DNA of 64,000 nucleotides from Phycisphaerae bacterium (GTDB lineage Bacteria > Planctomycetota > Phycisphaerae > Phycisphaerales > SM1A02): assembly GCA_016873275.1 (NCBI GenBank), contig VGXO01000007.1:1-64000 (forward strand). Direction: 5' to 3'. Shown here piece by piece: positions 48,957 through 58,174 of the stretch (positions are counted from its first letter, which is position 1; each line of letters starts with the position of its first letter). Made by a program: the position numbers and the translations under genes. Below the pieces are notes generated by a model. It did no database searches. It was not told the origin of the DNA and saw only the letters and a list, made by a program, of their open reading frames with translations.

Positions 48957-50017
48957 CGCGCCGCGAGCACCGCCGCCGCCCGCCGCGCGGCGGCGGAGGC
49001 GTCCTCCCATCGCTCGATGAGCCGTCGGATCGCGCGATCAAGCGCCTCGGCATCGCCGAACGCGACCACCTCGCCGGCGCCGAACTCGCGGACGAGCGAG
49101 GCAGGCTCGGTGCCCTCGCTCGCGACGATCGCCGATCCGGAGAGGAGCGCGTCGAGGGCGACGCCGCTGACCTGACCGGCGAAGGTCGCGGGGTCGTACG
49201 CGACGAGGGTGATTGCGCCGCGGAAGTTCCCGAGGTAGGCGGCGCGGTCGAGGGGTGCCGGGTCGCATCGCAGACCTCGGTGACCGGATCGCTCGAGGCG
49301 GGCGAGGAGCGGCGACTCGCGGCGCCCGTGCCGACCGGCATGCTTGGTCGAGGACTGGACGAGGAGGGGGATCTCGGCGCGGTCGCGAGACCAGCGCTCC
49401 GCGAGCGCCACGACGCTCGCGAGCCCCTTGTTGAACCGCAGCGACCCCGCCATCAGGACGTGCGACCACGGTGCCGCGGCGGGCGGCGGCGGCGCGAGGA
49501 TCGGATAGTCGATCGCGCGGACCCGCCGCCACCCGAGCGCTCGCAGGGACGCCGCGACCTCCTCCGTCGTCGCGAGCGCGAGCACTCGGCGCCGCGCCGA
49601 GGCTGCCACGCGATGGAGCACGCGGTCAGGGAGGTCGCCGGGTCGCCAGTGGAAGAGGATCGCACCGCGCTCCAGCGACCCGGGGGACGATCCCGGCATC
49701 GAGCACGCCGCGGCGTGGATGCCCCGCGCGGTGAGGAGGAGGGGACGGCGACGAGGGTCAGCGCGACGGAGCGTCTCGACCTCGGCGAGCGCCGAGACGA
49801 GCGGACGCTCCTGCCATGCGATCCGCGGACGACCGCCGCCGGGGGCAAGCCCGCCGCAGGTCGCGGCGGCGCCAGGCGCCGAGACGATCTCGACCTCCTC
49901 GGCGCGGTCCGAGAGACCGGCGACGATCGCGCGGGCGAGCTCCGCGTAGTGTCCGCGCCCCCCGGCGAGCCGCGGCTCGACGAGGATCGGCGCGATCGGG
50001 TCGGACCGGGCGTTCAT
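48908..50017 (-). CDS. Glycosyltransferase, GT4-like
   Basis: 369 residues. The N-terminus PILVEPRLAGGRGHYAELARAIV and the C-terminal Rossmann half (HVLMAGSLRFNKGLASVVALAERW, YDPATFAGQVSGVALDALLSGSAIVASEG, REFGAGEVVAFGDAEALDRAI) follow the GT4 layout, but the acidic nucleotide-sugar motif is weaker than usual. It probably makes a bond in the same surface glycan as its neighbours. The start codon overlaps the stop of the O-antigen-ligase-like gene upstream (ATGA), so the pair is coupled. Confidence 0.75.
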   Translation of the reverse strand: MNARSDPIAPILVEPRLAGGRGHYAELARAIVAGLSDRAEEVEIVSAPGAAATCGGLAPGGGRPRIAWQERPLVSALAEVETLRRADPRRRPLLLTARGIHAAACSMPGSSPGSLERGAILFHWRPGDLPDRVLHRVAASARRRVLALATTEEVAASLRALGWRRVRAIDYPILAPPPPAAAPWSHVLMAGSLRFNKGLASVVALAERWSRDRAEIPLLVQSSTKHAGRHGRRESPLLARLERSGHRGLRCDPAPLDRAAYLGNFRGAITLVAYDPATFAGQVSGVALDALLSGSAIVASEGTEPASLVREFGAGEVVAFGDAEALDRAIRRLIERWEDASAAARRAAAVLAARHDPRRFVEAWLSGVG

Positions 50018-51372
50018 GCGGTGCTCCCGACCGACCGCCCGATGCTCGGGGCGTCCTTGCGCCACGATGCGCCGCCGAGCCATCCGCCGAGCCATCCGTC
50101 GAGCCAGTCGTCCTCCCGACCGAGTCCCCGCGACGCGAGCGCCTCCTGATCTGGTCGCGGCACGAGGACGAGGAGCCCAAGCAGCAAGAGGAGCGCGGAG
50201 GGGATCCCCCGGGCAAGCGCGTGGTCGAACTGGGCGCCCGCGATCGTCGCGGCGAGCATGGCGAGCGCCATCGGAAGCATCGGCTCGCGACGAAGCCGCG
50301 ACCATGCGGCGCGGAGCCCGATGGCGAGCGCCAGCACCCAGAGCATCGCGCCCGTCACGCCGGTCTCGAAGAGGAGATCGATGAGGAGGTTGTGCGCGTA
50401 GCCGACCTCGGCGTGATCCGCGACCGCCTGAAGGCAGGCGAAGCGTTCCGGCTCTGCCTCCTGCAGCGACAGGATCGTCTCGCGCCACGCGCCGAGACCG
50501 TGACCGAACCATGGTCGGTCGAGGCTGACCTCGATCGTCGCCCGCCACATGCACTCGCGGCTTCCGGTCCAGGCGTTGAAGCCGATCCCGAGGCCCTTGC
50601 CGACCGCGCCGCCGAGGGCGAGGCTCGTCCCGATCACGCCCGCGGCGAGGAGCGTGGACGTGGCGGTGATGACGAGCCAGGTCCGCCACCCTCGACCTGC
50701 GAGACCAAGGAGCATGATCACGAGACCGCCGACCGCGGCGGCGAGGAGGACCGCCCGCTGGCTGGAGGTCGCGAGGACGCCGCCTGCGAGGAGGAGCAGC
50801 ACCGCCCCCGCGAGGCGCGGACCAGCGCCGCGGGAGGCGAGCGCCGCGAGCCCGGCGACCAACGCGAGGGGCGCGACGAACGACGCCCGCTCGAGCGCGA
50901 CCTGGATCAGGTCCTCCCCGCGGGCGACGAGCATCAGCGACTCGCTCGCCGAGATCGCCGCGTTCACGCCGCTGCCGAGGACGAGTCCCGCGAGCAGCAG
51001 CCTCCAGCGATGAAGCACCGGGACGAGGAGGAGCGGCAGGATGAACTGCCGCCGCGGCAGGGCGTCGGTCCACTCCGCGATCGGGTTCGAGAGGAGGGTC
51101 ACCGCGACGACGAGAAGGAGCCATGCCGCGACGCAGCGGATGGGTCCGGTCGAGAGGAGCGCTCGACCGCACCGCCACGAGTCCTTGAGGCGCCAGATCG
51201 AGAGCCCGCAGAGCGCCACGAAGAACCCCGCCTCGATGCTCCGCGAGACGACGAGGAAGAAGCACCATCCCGCCGCGGCGAGGGCGTGGATCGCCGCGAG
51301 TCGCCGGTCGCGCTCGTCTCCTGCCGCGAGGGCATCGAGCAGGTCGCGTTGAGGCGGCGGGGGGAGGCTCAT
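50014..51372 (-). CDS. O-antigen ligase / polymerase-like membrane protein
   Basis: 452 residues with about ten to twelve membrane helices. The family hallmark is the large loop between late helices, here GFNAWTGSRECMWRATIEVSLDRPWFGHGLGAW (split by Arg and His residues), followed by YAHNLLIDLLFETGVTGAMLWVLALAIG. These match the Wzy_C/WaaL family that joins finished polysaccharide to lipid A or polymerises repeat units in the inner membrane. The C-terminus is a cytoplasmic Trp/Gly/Asp tail with WLDGWLGGWLGG. The stop overlaps the next gene's start. Confidence 0.85.
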   Translation of the reverse strand: MSLPPPPQRDLLDALAAGDERDRRLAAIHALAAAGWCFFLVVSRSIEAGFFVALCGLSIWRLKDSWRCGRALLSTGPIRCVAAWLLLVVAVTLLSNPIAEWTDALPRRQFILPLLLVPVLHRWRLLLAGLVLGSGVNAAISASESLMLVARGEDLIQVALERASFVAPLALVAGLAALASRGAGPRLAGAVLLLLAGGVLATSSQRAVLLAAAVGGLVIMLLGLAGRGWRTWLVITATSTLLAAGVIGTSLALGGAVGKGLGIGFNAWTGSRECMWRATIEVSLDRPWFGHGLGAWRETILSLQEAEPERFACLQAVADHAEVGYAHNLLIDLLFETGVTGAMLWVLALAIGLRAAWSRLRREPMLPMALAMLAATIAGAQFDHALARGIPSALLLLLGLLVLVPRPDQEALASRGLGREDDWLDGWLGGWLGGASWRKDAPSIGRSVGSTA

Positions 51373-51500
51373 GCGGACGAGGGTCCCGGTCGGGTCGCGT
51401 GGCGCCCGCCTCGTCGCGATGCTACCGGGGCGGGGTCCGGGGCTCGTGCCTGCGGAGCCGGCGCGACGACTTCTCGGCGCGGAATCGGGGACCGCGTCGA

Positions 51501-51506
51501 TAGCAT
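51501..51506 (+). promoter_or_regulatory. Candidate -10 TAGCAT with short leader
   Basis: TAGCAT lies 27 nt before ATG 51534 and the predicted leader contains GGAG (51522). This is a contrast to the leaderless genes. Confidence 0.4.
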
Positions 51507-51533
51507 GGCGGACGACTTCACGGAGATCCCCTC

Positions 51534-52892
51534 ATGACCACGCCCCTCGACCGCCGCCGCTTCGTGCAGACCTCGCTCGCCGCGACCGCCGCGGCGCTCG
51601 CCTGGCGCCCGACCTTCGCCTCGGCCCGCTCCCTGCAGAAGCTGCGGGTGGGCTCGGTCGGCGTCGGCGGCATGGGCGCCTACGACGTGCCGCAGATCGC
51701 CTCGCATCCCGAGGTCGAGATGGCGGCGATCTGCGACATCGACACGAAGGCGCTGAACGCGATGGGAGAGAAGTTCCCCAAGGCGGCGCGGTTCACCGAC
51801 TGGCGGGAGATGCTCGCGACGATGGGCGACTCGATCGACGCGGTCTCGGTGACCACGCCCGACCACATGCACGCGCCGATCACGATGCGGGCGCTCGACG
51901 CCCGCAAGCACGTCTATTGCCAGAAGCCGCTCACGCACAGCGTGAACGAGGGGCGGGCGATCGTCCTGAAGACCGTGCAGAACCCGGGTCTCGCGACGCA
52001 GATGGGCACGCAGGTCGCCTCCTACGACCACAAGCGGCAGGCGATGGAGCTCCTCCGCGACCAGCGGATCGTCGGGCAGGTGAAGGCGATCCATGGATGG
52101 ACCGACCGACCGGTCGGCTTCTGGCCGCAGGGTCGGCCGCGACCGACCGGCGCGAGCCCGATCCCCAACGACGTCGCCTGGTACAACTGGCTCGGCATCG
52201 CGCCGGACCGACCCTACCTCTCCAAGGTCTACCACCCGTTCGCGTGGCGGGGCTTCCGGGACTTCGGCTGCGGCGCCCTCGGCGACATGGCGTGCCACAT
52301 CATCGACACGCCGCTGCAGGCGATGAGCCTGCTCGTGGCGACGGACGTCACGGTCGAGTGCACCGACTCGACCGACGACATGTTCCCGAGCAAGGAGGTC
52401 GTGCGGTTCACCCTCGCCGGGAACGCGTACACCGGCGGGAAGCCGATCCCCTTCGTCTGGCACGACGGCGGGCTGCTTCCCACGCCGCAGGAGCTCGGAC
52501 TTCCCTCGGACGTCGCGATCCCGCAGAACACCGTGGCGATCGTCGGGGAGGGCGGCACCTTCCTCGTTCCCTACGAGGGCAGCGTCGTGTCGCGGCTCTT
52601 CGTCGACGGCAAGGAGCGGGAGTTCGCCAAGCCGACCTTCGCCGATCCGAACCGAAACCACTGGCACCACTGGGTCGAGGGCTGCTTCGGTCGCGCCCGC
52701 ACCCAGACCGACTTCGTCTACGCGGGCACGCTCTGCGAGATGCTCTCGCTCGGGGCGCTCGCCTCGCGCTTCCCCGGCAAGACGCTCCGCTGGGACTCGA
52801 AGGCGATGAGGATCACCAACGACGACGCGGCGAACCGCCTCGTCACCCGCGTCTACCGCGACGGTTGGGACGTGCCGATGCCGACCGCCTGA
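51534..52892 (+). CDS. Tat-exported Gfo/Idh/MocA-family oxidoreductase
   Basis: 452 residues. A twin-arginine signal DRRRFVQTSLAATAAALAW (about 6-25) sends the folded, cofactor-loaded enzyme out. The NAD-binding start KLRVGSVGVGGMGAYDV is followed by ICDIDTKAL, then VSVTTPDHMHAPITMRAL and KHVYCQKPLTHSVNEG (catalytic Lys). The second domain includes YHPFAWRGFRDFGCGALGDMACHIIDT, the usual His-containing active site. Planctomycetes carry many such secreted dehydrogenases that act on sugars or inositols; the substrate is unknown. A strong bidirectional hairpin follows the gene. Confidence 0.93.
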   Translation: MTTPLDRRRFVQTSLAATAAALAWRPTFASARSLQKLRVGSVGVGGMGAYDVPQIASHPEVEMAAICDIDTKALNAMGEKFPKAARFTDWREMLATMGDSIDAVSVTTPDHMHAPITMRALDARKHVYCQKPLTHSVNEGRAIVLKTVQNPGLATQMGTQVASYDHKRQAMELLRDQRIVGQVKAIHGWTDRPVGFWPQGRPRPTGASPIPNDVAWYNWLGIAPDRPYLSKVYHPFAWRGFRDFGCGALGDMACHIIDTPLQAMSLLVATDVTVECTDSTDDMFPSKEVVRFTLAGNAYTGGKPIPFVWHDGGLLPTPQELGLPSDVAIPQNTVAIVGEGGTFLVPYEGSVVSRLFVDGKEREFAKPTFADPNRNHWHHWVEGCFGRARTQTDFVYAGTLCEMLSLGALASRFPGKTLRWDSKAMRITNDDAANRLVTRVYRDGWDVPMPTA

Positions 52893-52938
52893 GCCGGGCG
52901 ACTGAGCCGACCGTCACCTTCGTCCGATGATCGTCGAT

Positions 52939-52970
52939 CGACGAGGAGCGCCCCGCGGCGCTCCTCGTCG
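52939..52970. terminator. Bidirectional terminator hairpin
   Basis: CGACGAGGAGCGCC and GGCGCTCCTCGTCG form a perfect 14-bp stem with a 4-nt loop (CCGC) between two convergent genes. It is the most stable hairpin in the window. No T-run on either side. Confidence 0.75.
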
Positions 52971-52974
52971 TGCT

Positions 52975-54246
52975 TCATGAGGCAACCGGCGTCCGTCTCG
53001 CCCGGGTGAAGGGCAGCACGAGCACCATCGCCGCCTGCAGGATGCCCGCGACGAGGTAGATCGTCGCCGGCTCGAGGCGACCGTCGAGCGGACCGGCGAG
53101 CCGGAGCCCGATCGTGGTCGAGAGGTTGAGGAGCGCCATGTACGCGGTGAACTGCGTCGCCGCGACCCGCGGCGCGGCGATCGACATGAAGAGCGCGAAG
53201 AGCGAGACGTTGAGGACGGCGAGCAGCCCGCTCTCGACGACGAGGTAGGCGACGAGGAGCCCTCGGCTCGACCACCACGGCTCGAGCAGGCCGAACGCGG
53301 CGATCATCGCGCCGAGGAGGAGCGCCGACAGCCCGGCGAGGCGCCGCGGCCCGACCATGTCCGCGAGGAATCCGCCGAGGATCGACCCGCCGAGTCCCGC
53401 CCACACGCCGAGCGTGCCGCTGATCCCGACGTACTCCTCCTTGGTCCAGCCGAGGTCGCCGATGAAGAGGACGTTCGCGACCGGCGCGAGGATCCCGGAG
53501 GGAAGGAGCGCGAGCACCGCGACGAGCGCTGCGGCGAGGCTCTCGCGGCGGAGGAACGCGCGGAGGAGGGACCCGACGAGGTCCGCGAGCGAGCGGGGCT
53601 CGAGCGCCTCGACGGCGGCGCTCGCGCGACCGGCGGTCCACGGGAGCAGCCGTTCGCCCGGTCGCTCCCGCACGAGGAGCGGCAGCAGCATGATCGCCCC
53701 GAGCAGCACCGCCTGGACGAGCATCGTCGCCGCCATGCCGAGGGGACCGATCAGCACGCCGAGTCCGGCGGCGCCCACCGAGGTGCCGAGGTACTTCGAG
53801 CCGTACATGAGCCCGTTCGCGGTGCCGCGCTCCGACTCCGTGAGGAGGTCGACCGCGAGGGCGTCGACCGCGACGTCCTGCAGCGCGTTGAAGCAGTTGT
53901 GGAGGAGGAGGATCGCCCCGAGCGCCCCGAGGGCGACCGCCGGATCGGGGATCGCCGCCATCGCGAGGATCGTGGCGATCATCCCGAGCTGCGCGAGCAG
54001 GATCCAGGGGCGCCGCCTTCCCATCGAGGGGATCGTGAAGCGGTCGACGAGCGGTCCGAACGCCCACTTGAACGCCCACGGGATCATCGCGAGGGCGAGC
54101 GTCGCCCCGATCGGATCGACCCCGAGCCCGCGCTCGGCGAGGTACGCCGCGAGGGTGTAGACGACGAAGCCGTAGGGGATCCCCTGCGCGACGTAGAGCA
54201 GGCAGAGGGTGCCGATCCGCAGCAGCGGACTCGTCGAGAGGCTCAC
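52975..54246 (-). CDS. AmpG-like MFS transporter (PAT family)
   Basis: 423 residues with 12 membrane helices. The PAT/AmpG signatures are LCLLYVAQGIPYGFVVYTLAAYL in helix 1, PWAFKWAFGPLVDRF, GRRRPWILLAQL and NCFNALQDVAVDALAVDLL. Relatives import muropeptides (AmpG) or move acetyl-CoA, so cell-wall recycling is plausible but not proven here. GTG 54246 is chosen because TACCTT lies 7 nt upstream on the minus strand and helix 1 follows directly. Divergent to pgl. Confidence 0.87.
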   Translation of the reverse strand: MSLSTSPLLRIGTLCLLYVAQGIPYGFVVYTLAAYLAERGLGVDPIGATLALAMIPWAFKWAFGPLVDRFTIPSMGRRRPWILLAQLGMIATILAMAAIPDPAVALGALGAILLLHNCFNALQDVAVDALAVDLLTESERGTANGLMYGSKYLGTSVGAAGLGVLIGPLGMAATMLVQAVLLGAIMLLPLLVRERPGERLLPWTAGRASAAVEALEPRSLADLVGSLLRAFLRRESLAAALVAVLALLPSGILAPVANVLFIGDLGWTKEEYVGISGTLGVWAGLGGSILGGFLADMVGPRRLAGLSALLLGAMIAAFGLLEPWWSSRGLLVAYLVVESGLLAVLNVSLFALFMSIAAPRVAATQFTAYMALLNLSTTIGLRLAGPLDGRLEPATIYLVAGILQAAMVLVLPFTRARRTPVAS

Positions 54247-54253
54247 GCCGCGG

Positions 54254-54259
54254 AAGGTA
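54254..54259 (-). promoter_or_regulatory. Candidate -10 TACCTT, 7 nt from GTG
   Basis: The minus strand reads TACCTT, seven bases, then GTG (54246). Part of the recurring leaderless arrangement. Confidence 0.55.
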
Positions 54260-54304
54260 GCGGTCTCTGGTTGCGGCGACGGATGTTCCCGCGAAGATGC
54301 CCCG

Positions 54305-55090
54305 ATGCCCGACTCCACCACGCCCGATCCCATCCCGCTCGAGCCGACGCCGAAGGCGCCGCCGCTTCCCGGCGTCGTCCGCGTCGCCCCGACCTCCGAC
54401 GCGCTCCTCGACGCGCTCGCCGCGGACCTGCTCGCCCAGGCGGTCCAGTGCGTGCGGGCGTTCGGGGACTTCCACCTCGCGCTCTCCGGCGGGCACACGC
54501 CGTTCCCGCTCTACGAGCGCCTGATGTACGACCCGCAGTACCGCGGGCTGCCGTGGCAGCGCACGCACCTCTGGATGGTGGACGAGCGTTGCGTGCCCTT
54601 CGACGATCCGCTGAGCAACTTCGGGAAGATCTCCGAGATCATCGTGGACCACTCCGGCATCCCCCCGGAGCAGGTGCACCCGATCGAGGGGACCGCGGCG
54701 GATGCGGACGTGCGCTACGAGCGGACGCTCCGCGAGGTGCTCGGCTGGCGGGAGAAGGGACACGACCGCCTCGACTTCGTGCTGCTCGGGATGGGCGACA
54801 ACGGGCACACCGCGAGCCTCTTCCCGAACACCGCGGTGCTGCACGAGACCACGCGGCTCGCGGCGCGGTGCTCGGGACCGGACGTGAAGCCGGACCGCAT
54901 CACCATGACCTACCCGCTCCTCAACGCGTCGCGGGTGCTCGCGGCGCTCGTCGTCGGTCCCACCAAGACCGAGATGGTGAAGCGGGTGGCGACCGGTCGC
55001 GACCCGATCGAGGAGATCCCGATCAAGGGGATCCGCCCGGTGGGCGGCGAGCTCCGCTGGTACCTCGACTCCGTCGCGGCGGGCGCCTGA
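54305..55090 (+). CDS. pgl: 6-phosphogluconolactonase
   Basis: 261 residues. It hydrolyses 6-phosphogluconolactone in the pentose phosphate pathway. Diagnostic segments are HLALSGGHTPFPLYERL (sugar-phosphate binding), LWMVDERCVPFDDPLSNFG and DFVLLGMGDNGHTASLFPNT (catalytic His in DGHT/NGHT form), followed by RITMTYPLLNASRVL. The N-terminal 20 residues are Pro-rich and probably disordered. No zwf or gnd lies nearby. Confidence 0.94.
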   Translation: MPDSTTPDPIPLEPTPKAPPLPGVVRVAPTSDALLDALAADLLAQAVQCVRAFGDFHLALSGGHTPFPLYERLMYDPQYRGLPWQRTHLWMVDERCVPFDDPLSNFGKISEIIVDHSGIPPEQVHPIEGTAADADVRYERTLREVLGWREKGHDRLDFVLLGMGDNGHTASLFPNTAVLHETTRLAARCSGPDVKPDRITMTYPLLNASRVLAALVVGPTKTEMVKRVATGRDPIEEIPIKGIRPVGGELRWYLDSVAAGA

Positions 55091-55093
55091 GCG

Positions 55094-55549
55094 TCAGCGG
55101 TCATCCTCGACCGCGTCGGCGGGCGGGTCCCGCCGCGGCGTCGCTCCGGCGTCGAGGAACCCCCGCAGGATCCGCGCCGCGGCGACCGCGTCGAGGCGGC
55201 GCTTCTTCCCCCGCCGCGTGAAGCCGCTGCCGGCGAGGTCGCCCTCCGCGGCGAAGCTCGAGAGCCGCTCGTCGTGGTGATGCACCGCGAGCCCCGTCGC
55301 CGCGGCGAGCGTCGCCGCGAACTCGCGGGTCCGCCGCGCCGCCGGTCCCTCCGAGCCGTCCATGTTGAGCGGAAGCCCCACGACGAGGGCGTCCGGCGCC
55401 TGCTCCCGCACCGCGCGGAGGATCGCCGCGACGAGGCGCGGCCCGGGCGGCTCCTCGATCACCTCGAGCGGGGTCGCGATGCGGGTGCCGTCGTCGCCCA
55501 CCGCGAGTCCGGTCCGGCGTCCGCCGAGGTCGACCGCGAGGTACCGCAT
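55094..55549 (-). CDS. ruvX: Holliday junction resolvase-like RuvX (YqgF family)
   Basis: 151 residues. An RNase H-fold protein for Holliday-junction or 16S rRNA 5'-end processing. AVDLGGRRTGLAVGD (first catalytic Asp), VVGLPLNMDGSEGPAARRTREFA and HHHDERLSS (Glu/Arg) are the family hallmarks, and the third acidic residue is in RRLDAVAAARIL. The start is ATG 55549, 11 bp after the manC stop, so the two are probably one operon. The protein continues with a short acidic tail beyond the usual end. Confidence 0.92.
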   Translation of the reverse strand: MRYLAVDLGGRRTGLAVGDDGTRIATPLEVIEEPPGPRLVAAILRAVREQAPDALVVGLPLNMDGSEGPAARRTREFAATLAAATGLAVHHHDERLSSFAAEGDLAGSGFTRRGKKRRLDAVAAARILRGFLDAGATPRRDPPADAVEDDR

Positions 55550-55560
55550 CGGCGCCGGCG

Positions 55561-56643
55561 TCAGCGGAACGCCCCGGGCACCCGCTCGGCGACGAACTTG
55601 ACCTGCTCGGCGAGCTCGATGGGGCACACGAGGGTGGCGTCGGCGGTGTGCACGACGACGAGGTCCTCGCAGCCGAGGACGCAGATCATGTGCTCGGGCT
55701 CGCTCGAGACCGAGAGCACGCCGCGGCTCTCGACCGCGAAGAGCCGACCGATCACCCGGTTGCCCGCGGCATCCGGCTCGATCGTCTTCGCGAGGCTCGG
55801 CCAGCTCCCGACGTCGAGCCACTTCACCGCCATGGGCACGGTCACGATCGAGAAGGCGTCCGTCGCGGAGGCGGGCTCCATCACCCCGTGATCGACGCTG
55901 ATCTTCGTGAGCGTCGGATAGACGTCGGCGAGCAGCCGCGAGCGGTCGGGGGTGCCCCACGCGGCAGCGATGCGGCGGAGCCCCTCCGCGTTCGCGGGCA
56001 GGAAGCGGTCGAGCGCCCGCATGAAGGACGCCGCCGAGAAGACGAACATCCCGCTGTTCCAGTTCCAGCGCCCGCTCGCGAGGAACGCCTCCGCCCGCGG
56101 GCGCTCCGGCTTCTCGACGAAGGACTGCGCGAGGTAGGCGCCCTCGAAGCCGCCGATCTCCGCGCCGCGCTCGACCCAGCCGTAGCCGGTGGCGGCGAAG
56201 TCGGGGCGGATCGAGAAGGTCACGAAGCGGCTCGGATCCGCCTCGACGAGGCGGAAGCCGAGGTCGAGCGCCCGGGCGAACTCCGCCTGTGGCTCGATGA
56301 GGTGGTCGGCGGTGAGCACCGCGAAGACCGCCGAGGGATCCCTCGACTCGAGGAGCGCCGCGGTGAGCCCGACCGCGTTCACGGTGTCGCGCCCCGCCGG
56401 CTCGCCGAGGAGCTGGTCCTCGGGGATCGCGGGGATCTCCTCCCGGATCGCGGCGCGGAACCGCTCGGCGGTGCAGACGAGTCGGCGGTCCGGATCGACG
56501 ACGCCCTCGAGGCGCTCGACCGCCGCGGCGAGGAGGCTGCGTCCGCCCGGAAGGAGCGGGAGAAGCTGCTTGGGGCGCTCCCGTCGGCTGAGCGGCCAGA
56601 GCCGCGTCCCGGAGCCGCCCGCCATGACCATGCCATGTCGCAT
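55561..56643 (-). CDS. manC: Mannose-1-phosphate guanylyltransferase
   Basis: 360 residues. It makes GDP-mannose from mannose-1-phosphate and GTP for surface glycans. Nucleotide-binding GMVMAGGSGTRLWPLSRRERPKQLLPL sits at the N-terminus, followed by VLTADHLIEP, FVEKPERPRAEAFLASGRWNWNSGMFVF and VDHGVMEPA, all as in the family. The usual C-terminal phosphomannose isomerase half is absent; this is the short form. ATG 56643 lies 6 nt after a minus-strand TACCTT. Divergent to ruvA. GDP-mannose may feed the GT11 enzyme (via GDP-fucose) and others at 42-50 kb. Confidence 0.94.
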   Translation of the reverse strand: MRHGMVMAGGSGTRLWPLSRRERPKQLLPLLPGGRSLLAAAVERLEGVVDPDRRLVCTAERFRAAIREEIPAIPEDQLLGEPAGRDTVNAVGLTAALLESRDPSAVFAVLTADHLIEPQAEFARALDLGFRLVEADPSRFVTFSIRPDFAATGYGWVERGAEIGGFEGAYLAQSFVEKPERPRAEAFLASGRWNWNSGMFVFSAASFMRALDRFLPANAEGLRRIAAAWGTPDRSRLLADVYPTLTKISVDHGVMEPASATDAFSIVTVPMAVKWLDVGSWPSLAKTIEPDAAGNRVIGRLFAVESRGVLSVSSEPEHMICVLGCEDLVVVHTADATLVCPIELAEQVKFVAERVPGAFR

Positions 56644-56649
56644 GGCGGG

Positions 56650-56655
56650 AAGGTA
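56650..56655 (-). promoter_or_regulatory. Candidate -10 TACCTT, 6 nt from ATG of manC
   Basis: The minus strand reads TACCTT, six bases, then ATG (56643). It shares a 75-bp divergent region with the ruvA hexamer at 56704. Confidence 0.6.
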
Positions 56656-56703
56656 GCCGCCTCGGGGGCGGTCGTGGCGGCGGAGGTCGAGCCCGACCCG
56701 CCG

Positions 56704-56709
56704 TACACT
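56704..56709 (+). promoter_or_regulatory. Candidate -10 TACACT, 9 nt from ATG of ruvA
   Basis: TACACT, nine bases, then ATG 56719. The predicted leader is at most about 3 nt. Confidence 0.5.
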
Positions 56710-56718
56710 CGATCCAGA

Positions 56719-57345
56719 ATGATCACGCGGCTGAGCGGGCTCCTCGAGAGGGTGTCGGATGGCGCGGCGGTCGTCGCGAGCGGCGACCTCGCCTATGAGG
56801 TGCTGCTTCCCGCCGCCGAGGTGGCGCGGCTCGAGCGGGAGGTCGGTTCGCGGGTCGTCCTGCACACGATCCACACCTTGGAGGGCGTCTCGCAGGGGGC
56901 GAGCTACCGACCAAGGCTCCTCGGCTTCGCCAGTCCGGAGGACCGGGAGTTCTTCGAGCTCTTCATCACCGTCCGCGGCATCGGTCCGCGGAAGGCGATG
57001 CGGGCGCTCGCGATTCCCTTCCCGCGCATCGCCGAGGCGATCGCCGCGGGCGACGTGGGGCTCCTCTCCTCGCTCCCCGAGATCGGCCGCAAGATGGCGC
57101 AGACGATCTGCGCGGAGCTCGCGGAGAAGGTCGATCCCTACCTGCGCGGCGTTGCGCCCGCCGCGGCGGCGGCGAAGGGCGATCCGCGGCGGCAGGTCGC
57201 CCTCGACGCGATCGAGGTCCTCGTCCAGCTCGGCGAGCCTCGACCCGCCGCGCGGGACCTCGTCGAGCGTGCCGTGGCGGTGCCGGAGGCGCCCGCGTCG
57301 GTCGAGGAGACCGTCACCGCGGCGCTTCGGCTGCGGGGGCGGTAG
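56719..57345 (+). CDS. ruvA: Holliday junction DNA-binding protein RuvA
   Basis: 208 residues. Binds four-way junctions and loads RuvB. An N-terminal OB domain ([54 protein letters not shown]) leads to two helix-hairpin-helix motifs, [15 protein letters not shown] and [16 protein letters not shown]. The C-terminal RuvB-contacting helix bundle includes [12 protein letters not shown]. Normal length. Neither ruvB nor ruvC is adjacent. Its 3' end overlaps the convergent acyltransferase gene by 32 bp. Confidence 0.95.
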   Translation: MITRLSGLLERVSDGAAVVASGDLAYEVLLPAAEVARLEREVGSRVVLHTIHTLEGVSQGASYRPRLLGFASPEDREFFELFITVRGIGPRKAMRALAIPFPRIAEAIAAGDVGLLSSLPEIGRKMAQTICAELAEKVDPYLRGVAPAAAAAKGDPRRQVALDAIEVLVQLGEPRPAARDLVERAVAVPEAPASVEETVTAALRLRGR

Positions 57346-58105
57346 CGCACGGCCATCCGCTCGCCGCGGCGAGCGTCGCCTGCAGCCTCGCGCCGAAGGC
57401 GGCGGGCTGCTCGTCGCTCGCCGGTCGGAACAAGCCGATCACGCGGACGACGCTCCGGCTGCGGACGAGGAGCGAGGAGAAGATGCGCGGCGCCGGCGTC
57501 CCCTCGACGAGGCACAGGAGGACCGGCGCGTTCCCCCGGGCGGCGAGCACGCCGAGCCCCGTCTCGAAGGGACGAAGCACCCACGGCGGTCGCGCGACCC
57601 CGCCCTCGGGGAAGATCCCGATCACGCCGCCCGCGCGGAGCTCGCGGAGCGACTCGCGGACCGCCGCCACGTCCCTGCCGTCCTGCTCGACCGCGAGCAC
57701 CGCGAAGTGGCGCCACACCGGACCGAGCCACGGCTTCATCTGCCCCCGCCACATCATCCAGCGGATCCGCCGCCGGAGCGGCATCTGGAGGAGGACGGGG
57801 TCGAGCCCGCAGGTGTGGTTCGCGGCGACGATCAGCGGCCCGGCGTCGAGCGCGAGGCCCTCGACGCCCTCAAAGCGGGCGCGGTGCCAGAAGGCGAGGT
57901 AGGCGCCGGCGGCGCGGTGCTCGAGCGCCAGCGCGAGGTCGCCGCCGAAGTCGCTGCGCAGGCGGTCGAGGATCGCCCCCGCGCGGCGGAGGAGGGCGAT
58001 CGACGCGAGCATCGCGACCACCGCCGCCATGGGTCCGAGGACGCCGGCGGCGGGATCGTTCGGGAGGGCGCTCGCGGCGAGGTTGATCATCGTGGTCGAG
58101 GGCAT
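57314..58105 (-). CDS. 1-acyl-sn-glycerol-3-phosphate acyltransferase (PlsC-like)
   Basis: 263 residues. A PlsC-type lysophosphatidic acid acyltransferase, probably membrane-bound. The N-terminal hydrophobic segment is [21 protein letters not shown] (about 19-39). The catalytic HX4D is [11 protein letters not shown] (His and Asp present), and the second motif is [11 protein letters not shown]. The family's other helices are short. Convergent with ruvA. Start ATG 58105; an ATG a few codons downstream (MINLAASAL) is possible. Confidence 0.8.
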   Translation of the reverse strand: MPSTTMINLAASALPNDPAAGVLGPMAAVVAMLASIALLRRAGAILDRLRSDFGGDLALALEHRAAGAYLAFWHRARFEGVEGLALDAGPLIVAANHTCGLDPVLLQMPLRRRIRWMMWRGQMKPWLGPVWRHFAVLAVEQDGRDVAAVRESLRELRAGGVIGIFPEGGVARPPWVLRPFETGLGVLAARGNAPVLLCLVEGTPAPRIFSSLLVRSRSVVRVIGLFRPASDEQPAAFGARLQATLAAASGWPCATAPAAEAPR

Positions 58106-58174
58106 CGCGGGTCTTCCGCCGCCCGGGTGGTTCCGCTAGTCTCTCGAGAGCTTGCGCCGAGCGGGTCCATTCCC